Notes: generated by a model not told the origin, from the sequence alone. A stretch of 64,000 nucleotides of DNA from Combretum micranthum (GCA_024138025.1 JAMXBD010000639.1:620001-684000), one strand, 5' to 3'; positions 1 through 12,833 are shown, numbered from the stretch's first letter. Numbers and translations are program-made.

Positions 1-712
1 GTGACTTGGACTATACAAAGTGGTCCTTTTCGAATGGCCCAAATAATCATGTTATTGAACTAGACTTCTTCTTTCCCTATTGGAAACATGTCTAAGTAGC
101 TTATCACTAGTACTTGGTGAATTCTCATAATAGGGATCAACATTCGTATTGTTAAGATAAATTCCAGTAGTACATTGAGTAAATTACCATGTCTTTAAGG
201 TTATTCTTTCACCAAAGGAACTTAATGTTTTTTATGTGTGGAATTTTTTGATGAGAATTCTAAAATTATGTTCAATTTTACATTCTCATCAGATGCCATC
301 TTTCCTTTGCCAATGTTGAAGTTTTATTGATGAGAATTCAAAATTTGTAGGAGTATGAATTTTCTTCCCTTTTCTTTATGTTATATTAAAAAAAATGATA
401 AATATGTTTTATTATGGTACCAATCTTTATATTGCTAAGAAACAATATTTTTCTACTATAATACCATTCATTATATTGGTTTATTAGATGTTTTCTTTAT
501 TAATAGAAAAGGAAAAGAAACTAGTAATAATATAATAGCAATAATAACAATCTTGTCAATTGGATTAGCTATTATAAGTCATACAATAAAAGAGTTTAGA
601 AGGCTTCCTTATTGTAATCACAACAATTCTATTGGGGATTAAAAAAAAAAAAATGTAACCCTCGCATTGGGATATATAATTAGTTACTATTTTTTTACAT
701 ATACTTTTTCCC

Positions 713-740
<28 letters not shown>
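713..740. repeat. (TAA)n microsatellite
   Basis: About nine perfect TAA units read directly from the sequence, followed by two degenerate ACA units. Confidence 0.9.
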
Positions 741-744
<4 letters not shown>

Positions 745-1346
745 CAATATTCGTCCTTACAAAATTTTTTCATCACATTTCTTCTCTATCGGAGTTGCAA
801 GGAATAGGAGCAACCAAACTATGCAAACACATGGTGATTCTGAGCCTATTTATATTCTTTGATGTTATTATGTGGATGAGGTTTCTTTAAAATATAACTA
901 AGCAAAAATCCAAGGTGCCAGATAAAAAACTACATTTTGCTGCAATTATTAAACCAAATAATCATTATTAATGTTTATCTTACTATATGATCATAATTAT
1001 ATACTACATATAGTTACATAAATTCATACAAATTACAATAGCAAAATTCTATCTTTCTCAATACCATTAATAATGGAATTGAATATTTCTTCAATTTTAG
1101 GCAGGCTTATTTCTTTTTTATATACTTAATAATCATAATGATTTCTTAGACTTTTAGTTCGTCAATTTTTTTCCTACTTACTATCCTATTGAATTTATTA
1201 AAGAAATCTCTAATTAATCAAAGAGAAACACTAAAAACAATTTTAAGCAAGGAAATTCAAACAATTCTCCGAATGAAAATGACATATGCTAGAAAAATTC
1301 AATAGATGGCACACTACTATCCTCTTTTCTTGAAAAGCCACAACAA

Positions 1347-1402
1347 TTTTTTTTTTTTTTTTTTTTTTGGTTTTGGGGGGGAGAGGAAGGGAGGGAAGTG
1401 GG
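1347..1402. repeat. poly-T run joined to G-rich purine tract
   Basis: Twenty-two T residues run into TTTT plus eight G, then GA-rich sequence with several GGG blocks. The G blocks are close enough to allow a G-quadruplex on the + strand. No flanking repeat structure was seen. Confidence 0.7.
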
Positions 1403-2200
1403 AAGATTGCCTATATTGTAGTCTAGATGACTAAATGAATAATATTTCAAAATTTTAACATTCAAATATATATATATGAATATATATATTGCCATCCATT
1501 TATATTCACTTCACTGCAATGATAACTTATTGCCTCGAGAATAGTTTAAAATTGATGAGATCGAAAGAGTTGATGCCACGAGGTTGCTCATCAAATAAAT
1601 TACAACATAAGACTTTGAACAAGCAAACATATGTTTAACTTTGCTTTCTATACCTGTATTAGGCAATGATAGGGCATTTATGAAAGGCATACGTGCCAAG
1701 TAGTGACTTTAGTACTTAAAATCTGATTTGAAGATGCTAAAGATCCTTAAACCTTTTTGCCATTTCAATCAACTAAAATGTAGAAGGTTAAATTTGATTT
1801 TGTAAGAGTCTAAACTTGACTTCTTTGGGTCAATAACAAGTCTCATTAAGTTGAGTCCATATTTTGTGTTAACTTAGAAAGATTTGATATGTTAGATTTA
1901 AACTATGGATCATTAGCACCGATTTCATTTACTCTGAATCTTTCTTAAGTTAATTCATTCACTCAACAATATTTTCTATGGCGTGAGATTTAAGAGAATC
2001 TATGTAAGAATTCATCAAAAAAAGAGAGCTCATGTTACTTGTTGCTTATAAAGGCAATTTGACAAAAGACATATGAGTGTTCCAAACTTTATAAATTCTT
2101 GTTCGCTCCTCTTCATTTTGGGATCAAATTTAGATGTTAAAGAGCTCATACTTTCCAAGCAAGCCTTTACACTCAAGAATTAAAAATCATATACTTTTTG

Positions 2201-2376
2201 TGTACAAATATAGAGAAGAAAATAGTTTTATCGATTCAATGATAATGGATAGTACAAGGTTGGATACATATATATATTGAAGGATTCGAGTCATAAACCA
2301 TAATGTACAAAGACTAAAATGACCCTTATATAATGAATGTATATTAAATGTATAGTCAAATATATATACACTAATA
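2201..2376 (-). repeat. 3' LTR of copia-1
   Basis: Starts TGTACAAATATAG and ends ACTAATA on the + strand. It matches 6420-6595 along its length with scattered substitutions. A purine-rich tract on the minus strand (complement at about 2378-2390) abuts its inner edge, as a polypurine tract should. The ends are TG..TA, not the usual TG..CA. Confidence 0.88.
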
Positions 2377-2429
2377 TGCCTCCTCAATCTAATTGTGCTA
2401 GAGTTAGCGTGAGATTGGTACAATGACCC

Positions 2430-2967
2430 ATGAATGCAGCAGCGAAGAGATTCTTTGTGAGGATGTCTGCACGTTGATGACGAGTAGGAATATATTTAAC
2501 TAAGACTTAACCTGTGGTAACTTATTCACGCACAAAGTGGTAGTCAATGTCGATATGTTTTGTACGGTTATGCCGAATGGATTTACCTATCATGAAATAG
2601 CTCCAAGATTATCACAACACAAAATTACAGATTGTTGGATAGGAACGTGTAGGTCGCGTACAAGGTGATAAATCCAAGTAGACTCTGCAACAGCATAGGC
2701 AATAGCTCTATATTATACTTTAGTAGAGATTTTAGAGACTGTAGGTTGTTTCTTGGAATGTTAGGAGATGAGATTATGTCCAAGAAAAATAGCATAGCTT
2801 GTAGTAGATCTACGAGTATTTGGACAACCAGCCAAATCAGTATCAACATAGGTAGTCAAGGATGTGCCATATGTGTGAACAATAGGGAGGTCCAATGTCA
2901 TGGTGCCGTGAAGATATCGGAAAACTCGTTTGGCTGCCTGCATGTGGTTAATATTTGTTTGATGCAT
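2430..2967 (-). pseudogene. copia-1 RNase H domain remnant
   Basis: The minus strand of 2761-2967 reads a continuous copia segment: a YLHGT-type helix, then a VDTDLAGCPNTRRSTTSY block corresponding to the conserved D-A-D-W-A-G-(x)n-R-R-S-T-(T/S) RNase H signature. The Trp of that signature is replaced by Leu. The remainder toward 2430 is the C-terminal part in shifted frames. It would cleave the RNA strand of the RNA-DNA hybrid, but frame breaks separate it from the reverse transcriptase. Confidence 0.8.
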
Positions 2968-2979
2968 ATATTGACTTAA

Positions 2980-3989
2980 CTGACTGACCGCGAAGTTGAT
3001 ATCAGGTCTAATAATAGTAAGATATTGGAGTGCCCTAACAATCTTTCGGTATGAAATGGGTTGGAAAGTAATGGAAAGCCATGGGCACTAAGATAACTGC
3101 AAGGGCTCGTTGGTGTTTTGATGGTTTACTAAGATCGTATTGTGGCATTTTAGGAGTTCATGAATGGAGTGAGATTGGCTCAAGTGTAGGTCGTGGGTGT
3201 GCGACTAGCCTTGACACCTAAAAAAAATGAAGATCCCCAAGATCCTTCATTGCAAACTCTGGAAAGAGAAGAGATATGTGATGTGCTATAAGGTGAGGGT
3301 TATTGCCAGTAAGAATTATGTCATCAACATAAAGGAGAAGAACAAGTCTGTCTGAATCGTGAAAGAAGGTAAACATAGACGTGTCAACACTACTTTGACC
3401 GAAACCAATGTGTGAGAGAAAAGTACTAAATTGATGAAACTAAGCACACAGTGCCTGCTTAAGACCATAAAGGGACTTCTAGAGTTTAAAGACATGAAGG
3501 GGATAATGAGGATGAACAAACCTAGGAGGTTGTTTCATGAACATTGTCTCATTTAATTGACTATAGAGAAAAGCATTTTTGACATCAACTTGATGAATAG
3601 TCCATGAGGAAAAAAACCACAAGAGAGAGAACGAATCGAATAGTGGTTATTTTTACAACATGACTAAAGGTTTCATCATAATCAATGCCTTCCCACAGAG
3701 TGAGACCTTAGGCAATAAGGCGAGCCTTATATTGCTCAACTTGGCCTTTGGCATTATATTTAATGCGGAATTTCCATGTGCAACCAAAAACATTCTAATT
3801 GGGTTGAGGTGGTACAAGTATCCAAGTGTGATTTGGGAGGAGGGAATAAAGTTCTTCTTTCATGGTAGTCACCCAATTAGGGTTTCGAAGGACTTCAATA
3901 TAGTGACGAGGCTTAGATGAGGTTGTGGTAGTGTGAAGGTTGATTATAGTCTTTGGTTTTGTGATGCTAGACTGAGAATAAGCGCGCAT
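2980..3989 (-). pseudogene. copia-1 reverse transcriptase remnant
   Basis: The domain starts near 3930 with a NPNWVTTMKEEL segment, a copia RT entry motif, followed by NHTWILVPP. The catalytic Y-V-D-D is intact and encoded on the minus strand at 3331-3320, preceded by Leu-rich and followed by I-I-L-T-G as is usual. Multiple frame changes and stops between these landmarks mean no complete polymerase can be made. Confidence 0.85.
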
Positions 3990-4071
3990 GGAGTGCGTAG
4001 ATCTGAAGGTGAAAATTGATGTCGAGGTGGATGATGTGGGAAGGGATAGTGAAGGTAATAGGGTAAGTAAG

Positions 4072-5020
4072 TTACTGATGGAAAGAGATCTGTGGTCTAT
4101 GGTGGCATGGTGGACTTGAATCGAGTATGCCTATAAACATGAATAATAGGTTCTTTTCATGCTGATTGGTAGAGGTGGTGGAACTAGGAGCCAAGGTAGA
4201 AGTACTATAAAGGCTGGTCAGGGGCGAGGGCAAGGGAAGTAATGGAGGAGGTAGGAGCAAAGTTAGATGTAGAGCTAGTAGCGGGGGCAGGGGCAACATA
4301 CCAAAGTAGTGTAAGATGAGATGATTTGAGGATGTTGTCTTCAGTAGTGGACAAAAGGGGTTAAATCCAGTAGGAAGAGGATTGGGGGGGGGGGGGGGGG
4401 GTGTGTTGGGTTGTGTGAGAAGGAAAGAAATGGTAAAGGTGAGAGAGGGTGAGGAAGAGGATGTATTAGATGGAGTATTAGGAGAAGCAATAAGATCGCT
4501 ATATGGAAAAATAATTTCATGAAAGATGATATGCCGATTGATGTAGACACAACCTGATATTGGATCCAAGCATTGATACCCTTTATGTTGAGGAGTGGTG
4601 TTAGGATAACAGAGACATCTAAAGGTGCGTAAGTAATTATAATCAAGAGAAGTACGATGGAGAAGGTCAAATAAGGATTTATGGTTTAGTGTGGCTGAGG
4701 CTAAGCGATTAATATTGTAAACTGTTATCAAAGTTGCATCAACCCAGAATGTAGGTAGCAGGTTTGCATGCAATTGAATGGTATGTGCAAGTTTTATAAT
4801 GTGTCTATGTTTTCATTTAGCTACACCATGTTTGTTAGGGAGTGTCGGGGCAAGAAAGTTGGAGGTGAATGCCATTGGCACAAAGGAAATTTGAGAACGC
4901 ATTTTTTATGAATTCACCACCATTGTCACAATGGAAGACTTTAATGTGGTTTGAAAAGTAATTTTCAACCAATGTTTTGAAATGTTGAAAATTGAATAAA
5001 ACATCACTTTTGTTATGCAT
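4072..5020 (-). pseudogene. copia-1 integrase core and C-terminal region remnant
   Basis: The minus strand of 4835-5020 encodes an integrase core piece with HCDNGGEF, the second catalytic Asp region of the DDE/rve domain. The minus strand of 4341-4773 continues with the region before the GKxxF-type C-terminal motif of copia integrases (a FRCLCYPN block, then YINRHIIFHE). A stretch of 18 G residues at 4384-4401 encodes a Pro run between integrase and RT and shifts the frame. Confidence 0.83.
4384..4401. repeat. G18 homopolymer inside copia-1
   Basis: A run of about 18 G residues on the + strand in the hydrophilic integrase-RT linker. On the coding (minus) strand it is a polyproline run. Its length is likely to be unstable and hard to sequence. 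Confidence 0.85.
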
Positions 5021-5299
5021 AGGAAAAAGCCAAGAGTAGCAAGTGTAATCATCTATAAAAATAACATAGTAGCGAAACCCTAAATTAGATCTAATAGGTA
5101 ATAGCCAAACATTTGAATGTATGACATCTAAGGGCTTTTATGCTCGATGAGATGACAGTTGAAAAGGGAGACGAGTAGACTTGCCAATGTTACAGGCATG
5201 ACAGAGAAGGTATGAAGGTGAGGACGACTTGATGCTTATGTGATGATTCTTGATAAGATGGTTGAGAACCTCTATATGTGGATGACATAATCGAGAATG

Positions 5300-5844
5300 C
5301 TATATTTCTCTTGATAAGACATAAGCAAGAAGAGCCTGTGGGGATCGAGCAAGCTTGATTGGGTAAAGATTACAAAATAGTCTTTTGTTGAAGAAGAAGT
5401 TGAAAGTTTGAGAATCCTTAAGACAAATTGAGGTTTTGTCAAAACTAATAGAGCAATTATTATCATAATACAATTTAACAACAGATAAGAGATTGTGTGT
5501 AAGGGAGGGAACAATAAGAACATTTTTGAGATGTAAAGGGCAATTTGAGGTTTGTATGAGAAAGTCACTAATTTGTGTTATGGGCATGGAGGCACCATTA
5601 CCAACCAAACTATATTAGAACCAATATAAGAGGTTAGATTAATGAGTATACTTGCATCATGAGTCGTGTGATATGTGATGCTAGAGTTTGTATACCAAAT
5701 AGCTTCATGATGAGGTCCAATGGAGCGAATAGTAAATGTTGAGGGTTGAGTGTCCTTGACATTAAACTTGTGATGACATAAAAGAGCTGAGTGTCCAGAT
5801 TTCTCACAAATTTTGCAAGTAAGCCTAGAACTCCATGAACTCAT
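5300..5844 (-). pseudogene. copia-1 gag zinc knuckle and GAG-pre-integrase remnant
   Basis: On the minus strand near 5760-5830 a CCHC knuckle reads C-K-I-C-x4-H-x4-C, the nucleocapsid zinc finger of copia gag. Further 3' (5300-5608) come a PLHLKNVLIVPSLTHNLLSV segment and adjoining sequence, the post-protease region that precedes integrase. An intact D-(S/T)-G-A protease motif was not found. Confidence 0.8.
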
Positions 5845-6408
5845 ATTAGAGGAGAAGCACTGAGTGGAATCATATAAAGAATGATGCTCCCTAGTTTTTA
5901 AAGTGGCTAAATTGTGGTTTCCATGAGACTTGATTATGGAGATTGATGATAATAGTTAATTGGTCATGGTGAAACAAGATTTGTTTTGTTTTTGCTTTTC
6001 TATTTTTTTTAGAAGAAAACAACTATTTTACATATAATTCTTCATGGTAAAAGTCATCATTGAATCGATTCGATTTAAAAATAAAAGTTGTGAACTTGAT
6101 AGGATTACAGGAATCACGAAGTCGTGAACTTGGCTGATATGGTCCTAGGGAGACGTGTGTGGATTTTGGTCAGTTGGGCGTTGGTGATTCATGAGGGTGG
6201 GTCCTCATCAATGGTGAAGTTCACTCAATTCGGTGAGGTAGATCATCACTAGTGCACAACCTTACATGAACGTAGGAGATGCTTGGTTTGGTTGAGGTTC
6301 GTTCTGCGATTGAAAGATTAGTGGATGAAAAATATGCTTGGCTTGGTTAGGGAAGATGACGATGCTTGTAAAAAATTAAAAAAATAATTAGGGTTTGTTT
6401 AACCTATG

Positions 6409-6419
6409 CTCTGATGCCA
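6409..6419 (-). other. Primer-binding site of copia-1
   Basis: Reading the minus strand away from the LTR gives TGGCATCAGAGC, one base from the initiator-Met-tRNA primer site TGGTATCAGAGC common in plant copia elements. It directly abuts the LTR, which fixes the element's orientation. Confidence 0.85.
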
Positions 6420-6595
6420 TGTACAAATATAGAAAAGAAAATGATTTTATTGATTCAATGATAATAGACAATACGAGATTGGATACATACATATATATAT
6501 GTATATATTGAAGGATTCGAGCTATAAATCATAATGTGCAAAGACTAAAATGACCCTTACATAATGAATGTATAATAAATATATATATACTAATA
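6420..6595 (-). repeat. 5' LTR of copia-1
   Basis: Partner of 2201-2376; same TGTACAAATATAG start and ACTAATA end. Differences include a longer AT tract near 6490. Confidence 0.88.
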
Positions 6596-9500
6596 TTTTA
6601 TTCCTAAGCAAAGAAATCAACACTCTTAGGGCCTATTTAAATTGTTTGATTTTCATCTATATTTGATCTCCATTTGTATCATATTTATATGTTATCTGTA
6701 TCTTATCTGTATTTAATTTGTTTGATCTATTTATGAGTAAAAATATCTATTTTTATCTATATTTGTTTCTTCACAAACATCTATTTGAAAACGACAAAAT
6801 TAAGATATAAAGAAAAAAGATGAAACAAACATATTAAGTTTTTTTCATTTGTTACGGATACATTAAAGATCTTAAGATGGATCTTCTTTTCTAGTACCCT
6901 TTCTATTTCGTTCCACCATGTCATCTCCATATAACTCCTTAAAAATTGCATAAAATGGATGACTTGTACCATAAACATGAATTCACCATCAATTGAACCT
7001 TGCATCCGTATTAAATTTATGTAATAATAATTCGTAACATATTGTTCTAAACTTATGCTCTTAACCACGTACATACATATCATATGCATATCATCCATGC
7101 ATGTGCTTTATAAATATACAATACTTCGGTTTGACTTCTTCTTCTTGGAGATGTCCCAAGCCAAATAGTTTAATTCAAAAACTTCCAAACCAAAAAGGAA
7201 ATAAAGAAAAAGCATAGATTCAATTTGATTTGATTTTTAGATTTGTGATTTTTGATGTCCACTGCCGGATAATGATCGTGGGAAGCTCCCATATGGACAT
7301 GCCCAGACTGATCCACCCATTGTCCCTTTCTCCCTTTTATCGAAAAGGAAAAAGCCCAACACACACTAGGTTCGCATCTTAAGAATGAAAGCTCTAAATC
7401 CAGTAAATAGTGTCTGCTACTGCATGCAAAGCGGCAAATGATAGGAAGGCCAAATCACAAGTTTGGTCTTTTGTATGGGCAAAAATTTGATAAATATTGC
7501 ATGTTACCTATTAAACATCTTTAGTGCAATACTAATAAAATTTTAATATATATAATGTGTGCAGATCATGGGTATTAATTATGTAATATTATATTTATTG
7601 ATTTTTTTTTCTTTTTACTTAATATATAGGAAAAGGGTTCAATAAAATTGAAACCTAGCCTCCTTGGTTTTAAAAAAGAATGAAAACGCTGTTTAGATCC
7701 AGACATTGTGGGTATACTTTTGAAAAGGTCAATAAGCCTAAGTCACATATCAGAGCCATAGAGATGTCACAAGTATCCGAGACATGCCTAGTCAATCCAA
7801 GATCTACTTTGGCAAGCATGTGCATGGATCCGAACGAGATACCAGGCAGGCAGATACCTTACCTATACCAATAGCAACGACTTTTTCTTTGTCCGATTTC
7901 CACTGATTTAAGTTGCAAAATAGAACTTTTTTAGGGTATTATATACTATATTTATATGTATGATTAGTGGGTAAATTTAAACAAAATTTAGACATATGAA
8001 GGATTTATTGGTAGGAGGGACCATTGTTAATATAATAAAAAATATTTCCATATTATAATACAAAGAAAAAAAAGTACATCTAAATTTACTGAGTAAAAAA
8101 ATCATAAAAATCTAACACTTGGCACTTCTTGTTATAAAATTCATCGATGGTAGAATTTGAATCAATTTTTTTTTCAATAATATCTCACTCTATGTAAATC
8201 AAAGACAATCAACAGAAAATCCATCATCCATCTTATTTTGTAGGATGTGAGGAATTGGAAATGGAATCTTCCAATTTTATTTTTTATTTTTGGCTTAAAT
8301 AGCTAATTGTAAGTGAAAATTAGGTATTAAATCAAAAATCATATTCAGTTAGACAAACATAGAGGGGTGGTGTCATATGTGAAATAGCATTAGAAGATAA
8401 TCATGTGAAGCCAAATTAAAGAAGCTTCATCAAAGGTATAGAAAAGGACAAAAGGAAAATAAGAAGAAGGAAAAGACAGTAAAATATAATCATATTTATA
8501 TTTGTTATATGAAAATAAATTGTACAATAAAAAGATAAGTAACAAGCAAGAAAAAAAACACTATATTATATATAATAAAAATTCCTAACCTTATTGCAGA
8601 TGACAGTAATGCTAATAACATCTGACTTTAAGTGATGGCGATATGATGTGTACTAAAAGACTTATGATATTTGATTTTAACATTTACTCTTAAAAATAAC
8701 TTTTACCCTTGAAAAGAACTTTTACTCGTGATAACCGATTTTGTGTTTTTATATATGACTTAGAGAAAAAGAGAGTAGGAGAGAAAAAAAAATAGATAAA
8801 AAAATAAGCTAGTAGTTTTTTGCCAAACAATTATTGATATCTTTAAGATAAATTACTATAAGTTAAAGCTTTTAAATTCAAATGCAAAAAGCTATTTTTT
8901 TTTAATAAAAATGAAAAATCTGGACAAAACAATCAATTTTTAACTTATCTTATAAGATATTTTAAATTTACAAATCTAAATAACGAAATCCATTTCCTTA
9001 GATATCGCAAAGTAATATATTATAATATTAATAGAAAGAGAAAAGAAATCACTAAGTATCATAACTTCAAATGTGAAAATAAAAAGATAAAAATAAAATT
9101 GGTGAACATAGTAACTTGCATGGAAAGTTACCAATAAAAAAAGCTTGATATACGATTCTAAATAATTTTTCATTAAAAGTTTCAGTAATATTTTTATAAT
9201 ATTTAATATAATAAAGAGGAAAAAAAAGAAAAGCAACTTTTCATTTTATCAATCACCATCTATATATTTTGGATAGTTGGTTTTTTTTTTATGTATCAAA
9301 TCTGTATTGTTAACTTATTAATAATTGATTAGTATCGGTTCGGTTTGATCAGTATATGAGTAAAATTATCAATTTTTCATCGATATTATATTTGTATTAG
9401 TTTAATATCGATTTGGTTTGCAAACGAAACGAAAATAATACTAAATAGACTATCTAAAGATGCCTCTTATCTATAATAAAGGCTTAGTGCAATAGTTTTT

Positions 9501-10364
9501 TCTTTGTAGGACTCTAAAGAGAGAGAAAAATGCTTGCAACTTTTGGCAACGTGTAGTATACTTTTAGAGTTTAAAATTTAATTGGACTAGAACATTTCTA
9601 ATGTGCTGTGTTGACCTACTTCTTTAATATCTATATTATCGATTTTCAAGCAAGCAACAATACACTATTAATAAAAAAATTTTGGACTGGGGGGCTAGGG
9701 CCCTACAGGCCCCCCTCTGCACTCGTTCCTAATTATAATATTCGTAAAACACCCATAGCAGTTTCTACCTGTTATCATTGTTATCTATCCAAATATAGGT
9801 TATACTTATCCATTATTTATACATATATGCTTAGTGTATAGTATCCAATAATTATATCTAATATGCCTTTATACTTGAATTTTTTTCATATGCACGTAAA
9901 TTCTTCTCGACAATAAACTCAAAGGAAAGATAGACTTAATTTTGTATAAATCACTATTTTATATAGAGGACATAAAAATACGTGTGTAATGAAACTATAA
10001 TCGAACTACTACTTTTTGTTGTTGATTATTTAAAAACTCATCTTTTTTGCTATCTACATAGTTGTATCTATACATTTTCAATTTATATGATTGATAGATA
10101 TTTGTTAGTTGTTTTATTTTATTTTATTGTTTTCAATGAGATATATAGCGAAATTAAACTATCCGATTTTATTATATTTTCTCAGACTTAGAGAAGCTTA
10201 AGGTATTTCATCTCATCACGTTGGATGTAAAATTCAATCTTGAACTTGTTCTAGCACAAGAAAATGATCATTAAAGAAATGTAGCTTTCCAAACGAGAAA
10301 TTTGCTCCGTCGAACCTAATCAACTTTAGGGTTGAAGCAACAAAAGTCATAAATATATCGAATT
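6596..10364. other. AT-rich intergenic DNA with repeat relics
   Basis: No complete gene was found. A moderately GC-richer patch at about 7240-7370 and another at about 7680-7880 carry short open frames (64 codons each) that I do not recognise. 6630-6790 resembles the reverse complement of part of 42030-42240, suggesting a shared MITE. 9320-9440 contains CGGTTCGGTTTG-type sequence typical of eroded hAT MITEs. 9680-9730 is a short GC-rich island of near-palindromic GGGGGCTAGGGCCC / GGCCCCCC character. Confidence 0.5.
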
Positions 10365-10608
10365 TGTTGCAATAAAGAGAGAAATATTGAGAAATAATGG
10401 CTTCTTTATTTCATTGATTAAGAATGAACACAAATTGAGCATTGCGAATTACAAAAAATAGGAAAGTATTGACTCTTTATTACTTACAATTAATTATAAG
10501 ATTATTACAATTAACTTTAGAAACTAGAAAACTATCGACTCTATTAATTACAATTAATTAAGGTTATTAAAAATAAATAGAAAGTCTGTTATAATTAATT
10601 CTCTATTA
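10365..10608 (-). repeat. 3' LTR of copia-2
   Basis: 244 bp, similar to 18907-19109. The inner edge is followed by TGTCCCCCCAAG, the complement of a polypurine tract on the coding strand. TSD GAATT lies just outside. Confidence 0.9.
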
Positions 10609-10859
10609 TGTCCCCCCAAGATGGAGCTCCTGAGGAGACGCCAATCTTGATCCTTAATTCTTGAAAGCAACTTTGTGGAAGTGGTTTGGTAAGAGCATTA
10701 GCAAGTTAATTTGCTGAGGAAACATAAGCAACACGAAGAGCATTGGATTTGATCTTAAGTAAAGTGATAGTTAAGTGCCACATGTTTTAAGCGTGAATGA
10801 ACGACTAGATAAAAACAGAGTTAGGTGGCACCAACATTTTCACAACAAATGCCAGGTGG

Positions 10860-11075
10860 TGTGGGAAGAGTGAAACCAAGCTCTATGAGAAGGGGACAAA
10901 TCCAATTGATTTCTAAAGTAATAGCGGCAACTGATCAATATTCAACTTCCGTTGATGATCGAGCAACAGTATGCTACTTCTTGGATGACCGAGAAACAAG
11001 GTAACGACCAAGATAGACAATATAGGCACTCATAGAGGTATAGTTGTCTTTATTACCAGCCCATCTGCATTAAAA
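10860..11075 (-). pseudogene. copia-2 RNase H remnant
   Basis: The minus strand reads W-A-G-N-K-D-N-Y-T-S-M-S-A-Y-I-V-Y-L-G, then a SRSSKK block and T-V-A-R-S-S-T-E-V-E-Y, the standard copia RNase H signature. In-frame stops replace the residue after SSKK and the one after EVEY. Confidence 0.88.
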
Positions 11076-11290
11076 AAGGCATGAAGAGAAAGTGGATTTT
11101 CCTTATGAAGAAATAATCCATGAGTCGATGTGAAACATAGATATCAAAGCAGTCGTTTTGTAGCGTTAATTCCAATCTCAACATCGGACAATGCATGAAT
11201 TGGAAAAGTTTGTTAACAACATATGTTATGTCTGGGCGAGTGAGACAAAGATGTTATAGAATGACAAAAATTGTTCTATCATTTGTATAG

Positions 11291-11600
11291 TCATTGAGCG
11301 GTACCTGAATGAAGTGTGAGATTCCTATCTATAGCAAGTGGTGTAGCAGCATGTTTTTCACTAGAATTTTTTGTTCGGGAAAGAAGATCAGTAATGTAGC
11401 ACCTTTGATTAAGCATCAAACCAAATTTAGTAGTGAGAATGTCAATGCTGGGAAAATAAGACAAGGTGCAAAGATCTTTGATTGAGAATCTTTGTGCTAG
11501 GAGGTCAATGTGGTACTGAATAATGCTACTGTTCGTACCTATGATAATAATGTTATCCACACAAACAAGGAGAAATAGTAATGTCTTTTGAGCAGAGAAT
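11291..11600 (-). pseudogene. copia-2 reverse transcriptase remnant, catalytic box altered
   Basis: The minus strand encodes a segment around 11563-11552 that reads C-V-D-N-I-I-I-I-G-T-N, where active copia RT has Y-V-D-D. The second catalytic Asp has become Asn, so polymerase activity is lost. It continues through the thumb with L-A-Q-R-F-S-I-K-D-L, typical of copia. Confidence 0.88.
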
Positions 11601-12027
11601 AAATAGAGAAGTGTCTACATGAGGGTTTGTGAACCTAAACTTAATAAGGAATTGGCGAAGTTCAAGGTACTAAGCTCATGGTACCTACTTAAGTCCATGT
11701 ATAGCCTTTTTTAATTTACATACATGTATTGGATGGTCTCTATTAACAAATCCCAGAGGCTAGGCCAAGTAGACATCTTTGGAAAAATGGCCTTGAGGAA
11801 AGGAATTTTAACAACTAACTGGCGCAGCTCCCAACCTCTACTAACTGCCAAGTTGAGAACAAGACATATTGTTGTCAGCTTGCCAACCAAGGTAAAGCTG
11901 AACCTTTGGCAATTAATTTGGCTTTGTACTTGACGACATAACCATCAGGAAGCCATTTTGTACAAAAAAAAAACCACTTACATCCAACAAGATTCTGCTA
12001 AGAAGTAGACGGAGCAAGCTCTCAGGT

Positions 12028-12297
12028 TCAATTCCAAATAAGAGCATCAAATTCATCATTCATAGCTTTTCTGCATTTGGGATCTTTTAGGGCTTGATTA
12101 ACAGTATGAGGCTCAATGTTGGATGGTTGAGAAAGAACAATAGTGAGGCTAATCTTAGTTAGGGGTTTATGGACATTGTTTTTTGCTCTGGTGGTCATGG
12201 GATGGGTATTTTGATGGGTGGTTTGGGCTGTGGTTGAAGTAGAAGAGGTCTCAAAAAATGGATGATTCTGTTGGTAAACGGTTGATGGTGGGGGCAT
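12028..12297 (-). pseudogene. copia-2 linker and RT entry remnant
   Basis: A Pro/Thr/Gln-rich linker is followed by H-P-M-T-T-R-A-K-N, the MxTRxK motif that precedes copia RT. Then comes A-L-K-D-P-K-C-R-K-A-M-N-D-E-F-D-A-L, the RT entry helix, with Cys in place of the usual Trp. Confidence 0.85.
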
Positions 12298-12833
12298 TTT
12301 GTGATGAATGTTGACATGAAGAGTCTCTTAAGGAAGGCGTATTGAGTGAGCCACTTGAAGTAGGTAGAATTTAGACTGGAGGAAGCCATTTTGAAATGAT
12401 CTCTAAGGTGGTTGAGCTAGATGAGAGTGATGATTGGTAAAAGGAAAAGAATTTTCAAGAAATTTAACATGACAAGAAATATATGTTTTAGAAGTGGACA
12501 AATCAAGATAGATATAGGCACTTTGTGTTGAAGACCAACCAAGAAAATACTAGGGGTGGAACATGGTCAAGTTTACATTGGGAATAAAGATGAAGCCATG
12601 GATAACATAAGCAATTGAACACCTAAAGTTTAGTGTAGTTGGGTTAAGATTTAAAGAGTTTTTCAAAAAGAGATAAAATATGTAGTATGGGTATAGGCAT
12701 ATGGTTGATGAGATAGACAACAGTGGCAAAGGGATATACTATTGGTGGATGAGAGAAGTTTAAGCAGATGAGAAGAAGTTAATGTAGAAGAAGGAAATGG
12801 AATTTTATGACTTTTATTATGTGAATAGGCATT

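Larger units (their letters stand above)
1..2200. other. AT-rich intergenic DNA
   Basis: No gene or named repeat was recognised. Short open frames here are low-complexity and look like chance. The stretch holds a TAA trinucleotide microsatellite (about 713-740), a T22 run at 1347-1368 followed at once by a G-rich purine tract (about 1373-1402), and a short AT-dinucleotide tract near 1465-1490. It ends where the LTR of the first copia element begins. Confidence 0.6.
2201..6595 (-). mobile_element. Degenerate Ty1/copia LTR retrotransposon (copia-1)
   Basis: Two direct repeats of 176 bp (2201-2376 and 6420-6595) bound the element. A primer-binding-like site abuts the right LTR, so it reads on the minus strand. 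Going right to left, the domains are a gag zinc knuckle, GAG-pre-integrase, integrase core, integrase C-terminus, reverse transcriptase with YVDD, and RNase H. This integrase-before-RT order defines Ty1/copia. At 4.4 kb it is a little short for the family; only about 570 bp lie between the zinc knuckle and the primer site, so most of gag appears to be missing. Many stops and frameshifts make it non-autonomous. Flanking pentamers ttttg and tttta differ at one base and may be the target duplication. Confidence 0.92.

Noticed and set aside
4072..4773. 233-codon minus-strand frame as a host gene
   Set aside because: Its N-terminal part is copia integrase and the long Pro/Ser/Leu part is the poly-G-shifted linker; it lies between copia-1 domains.
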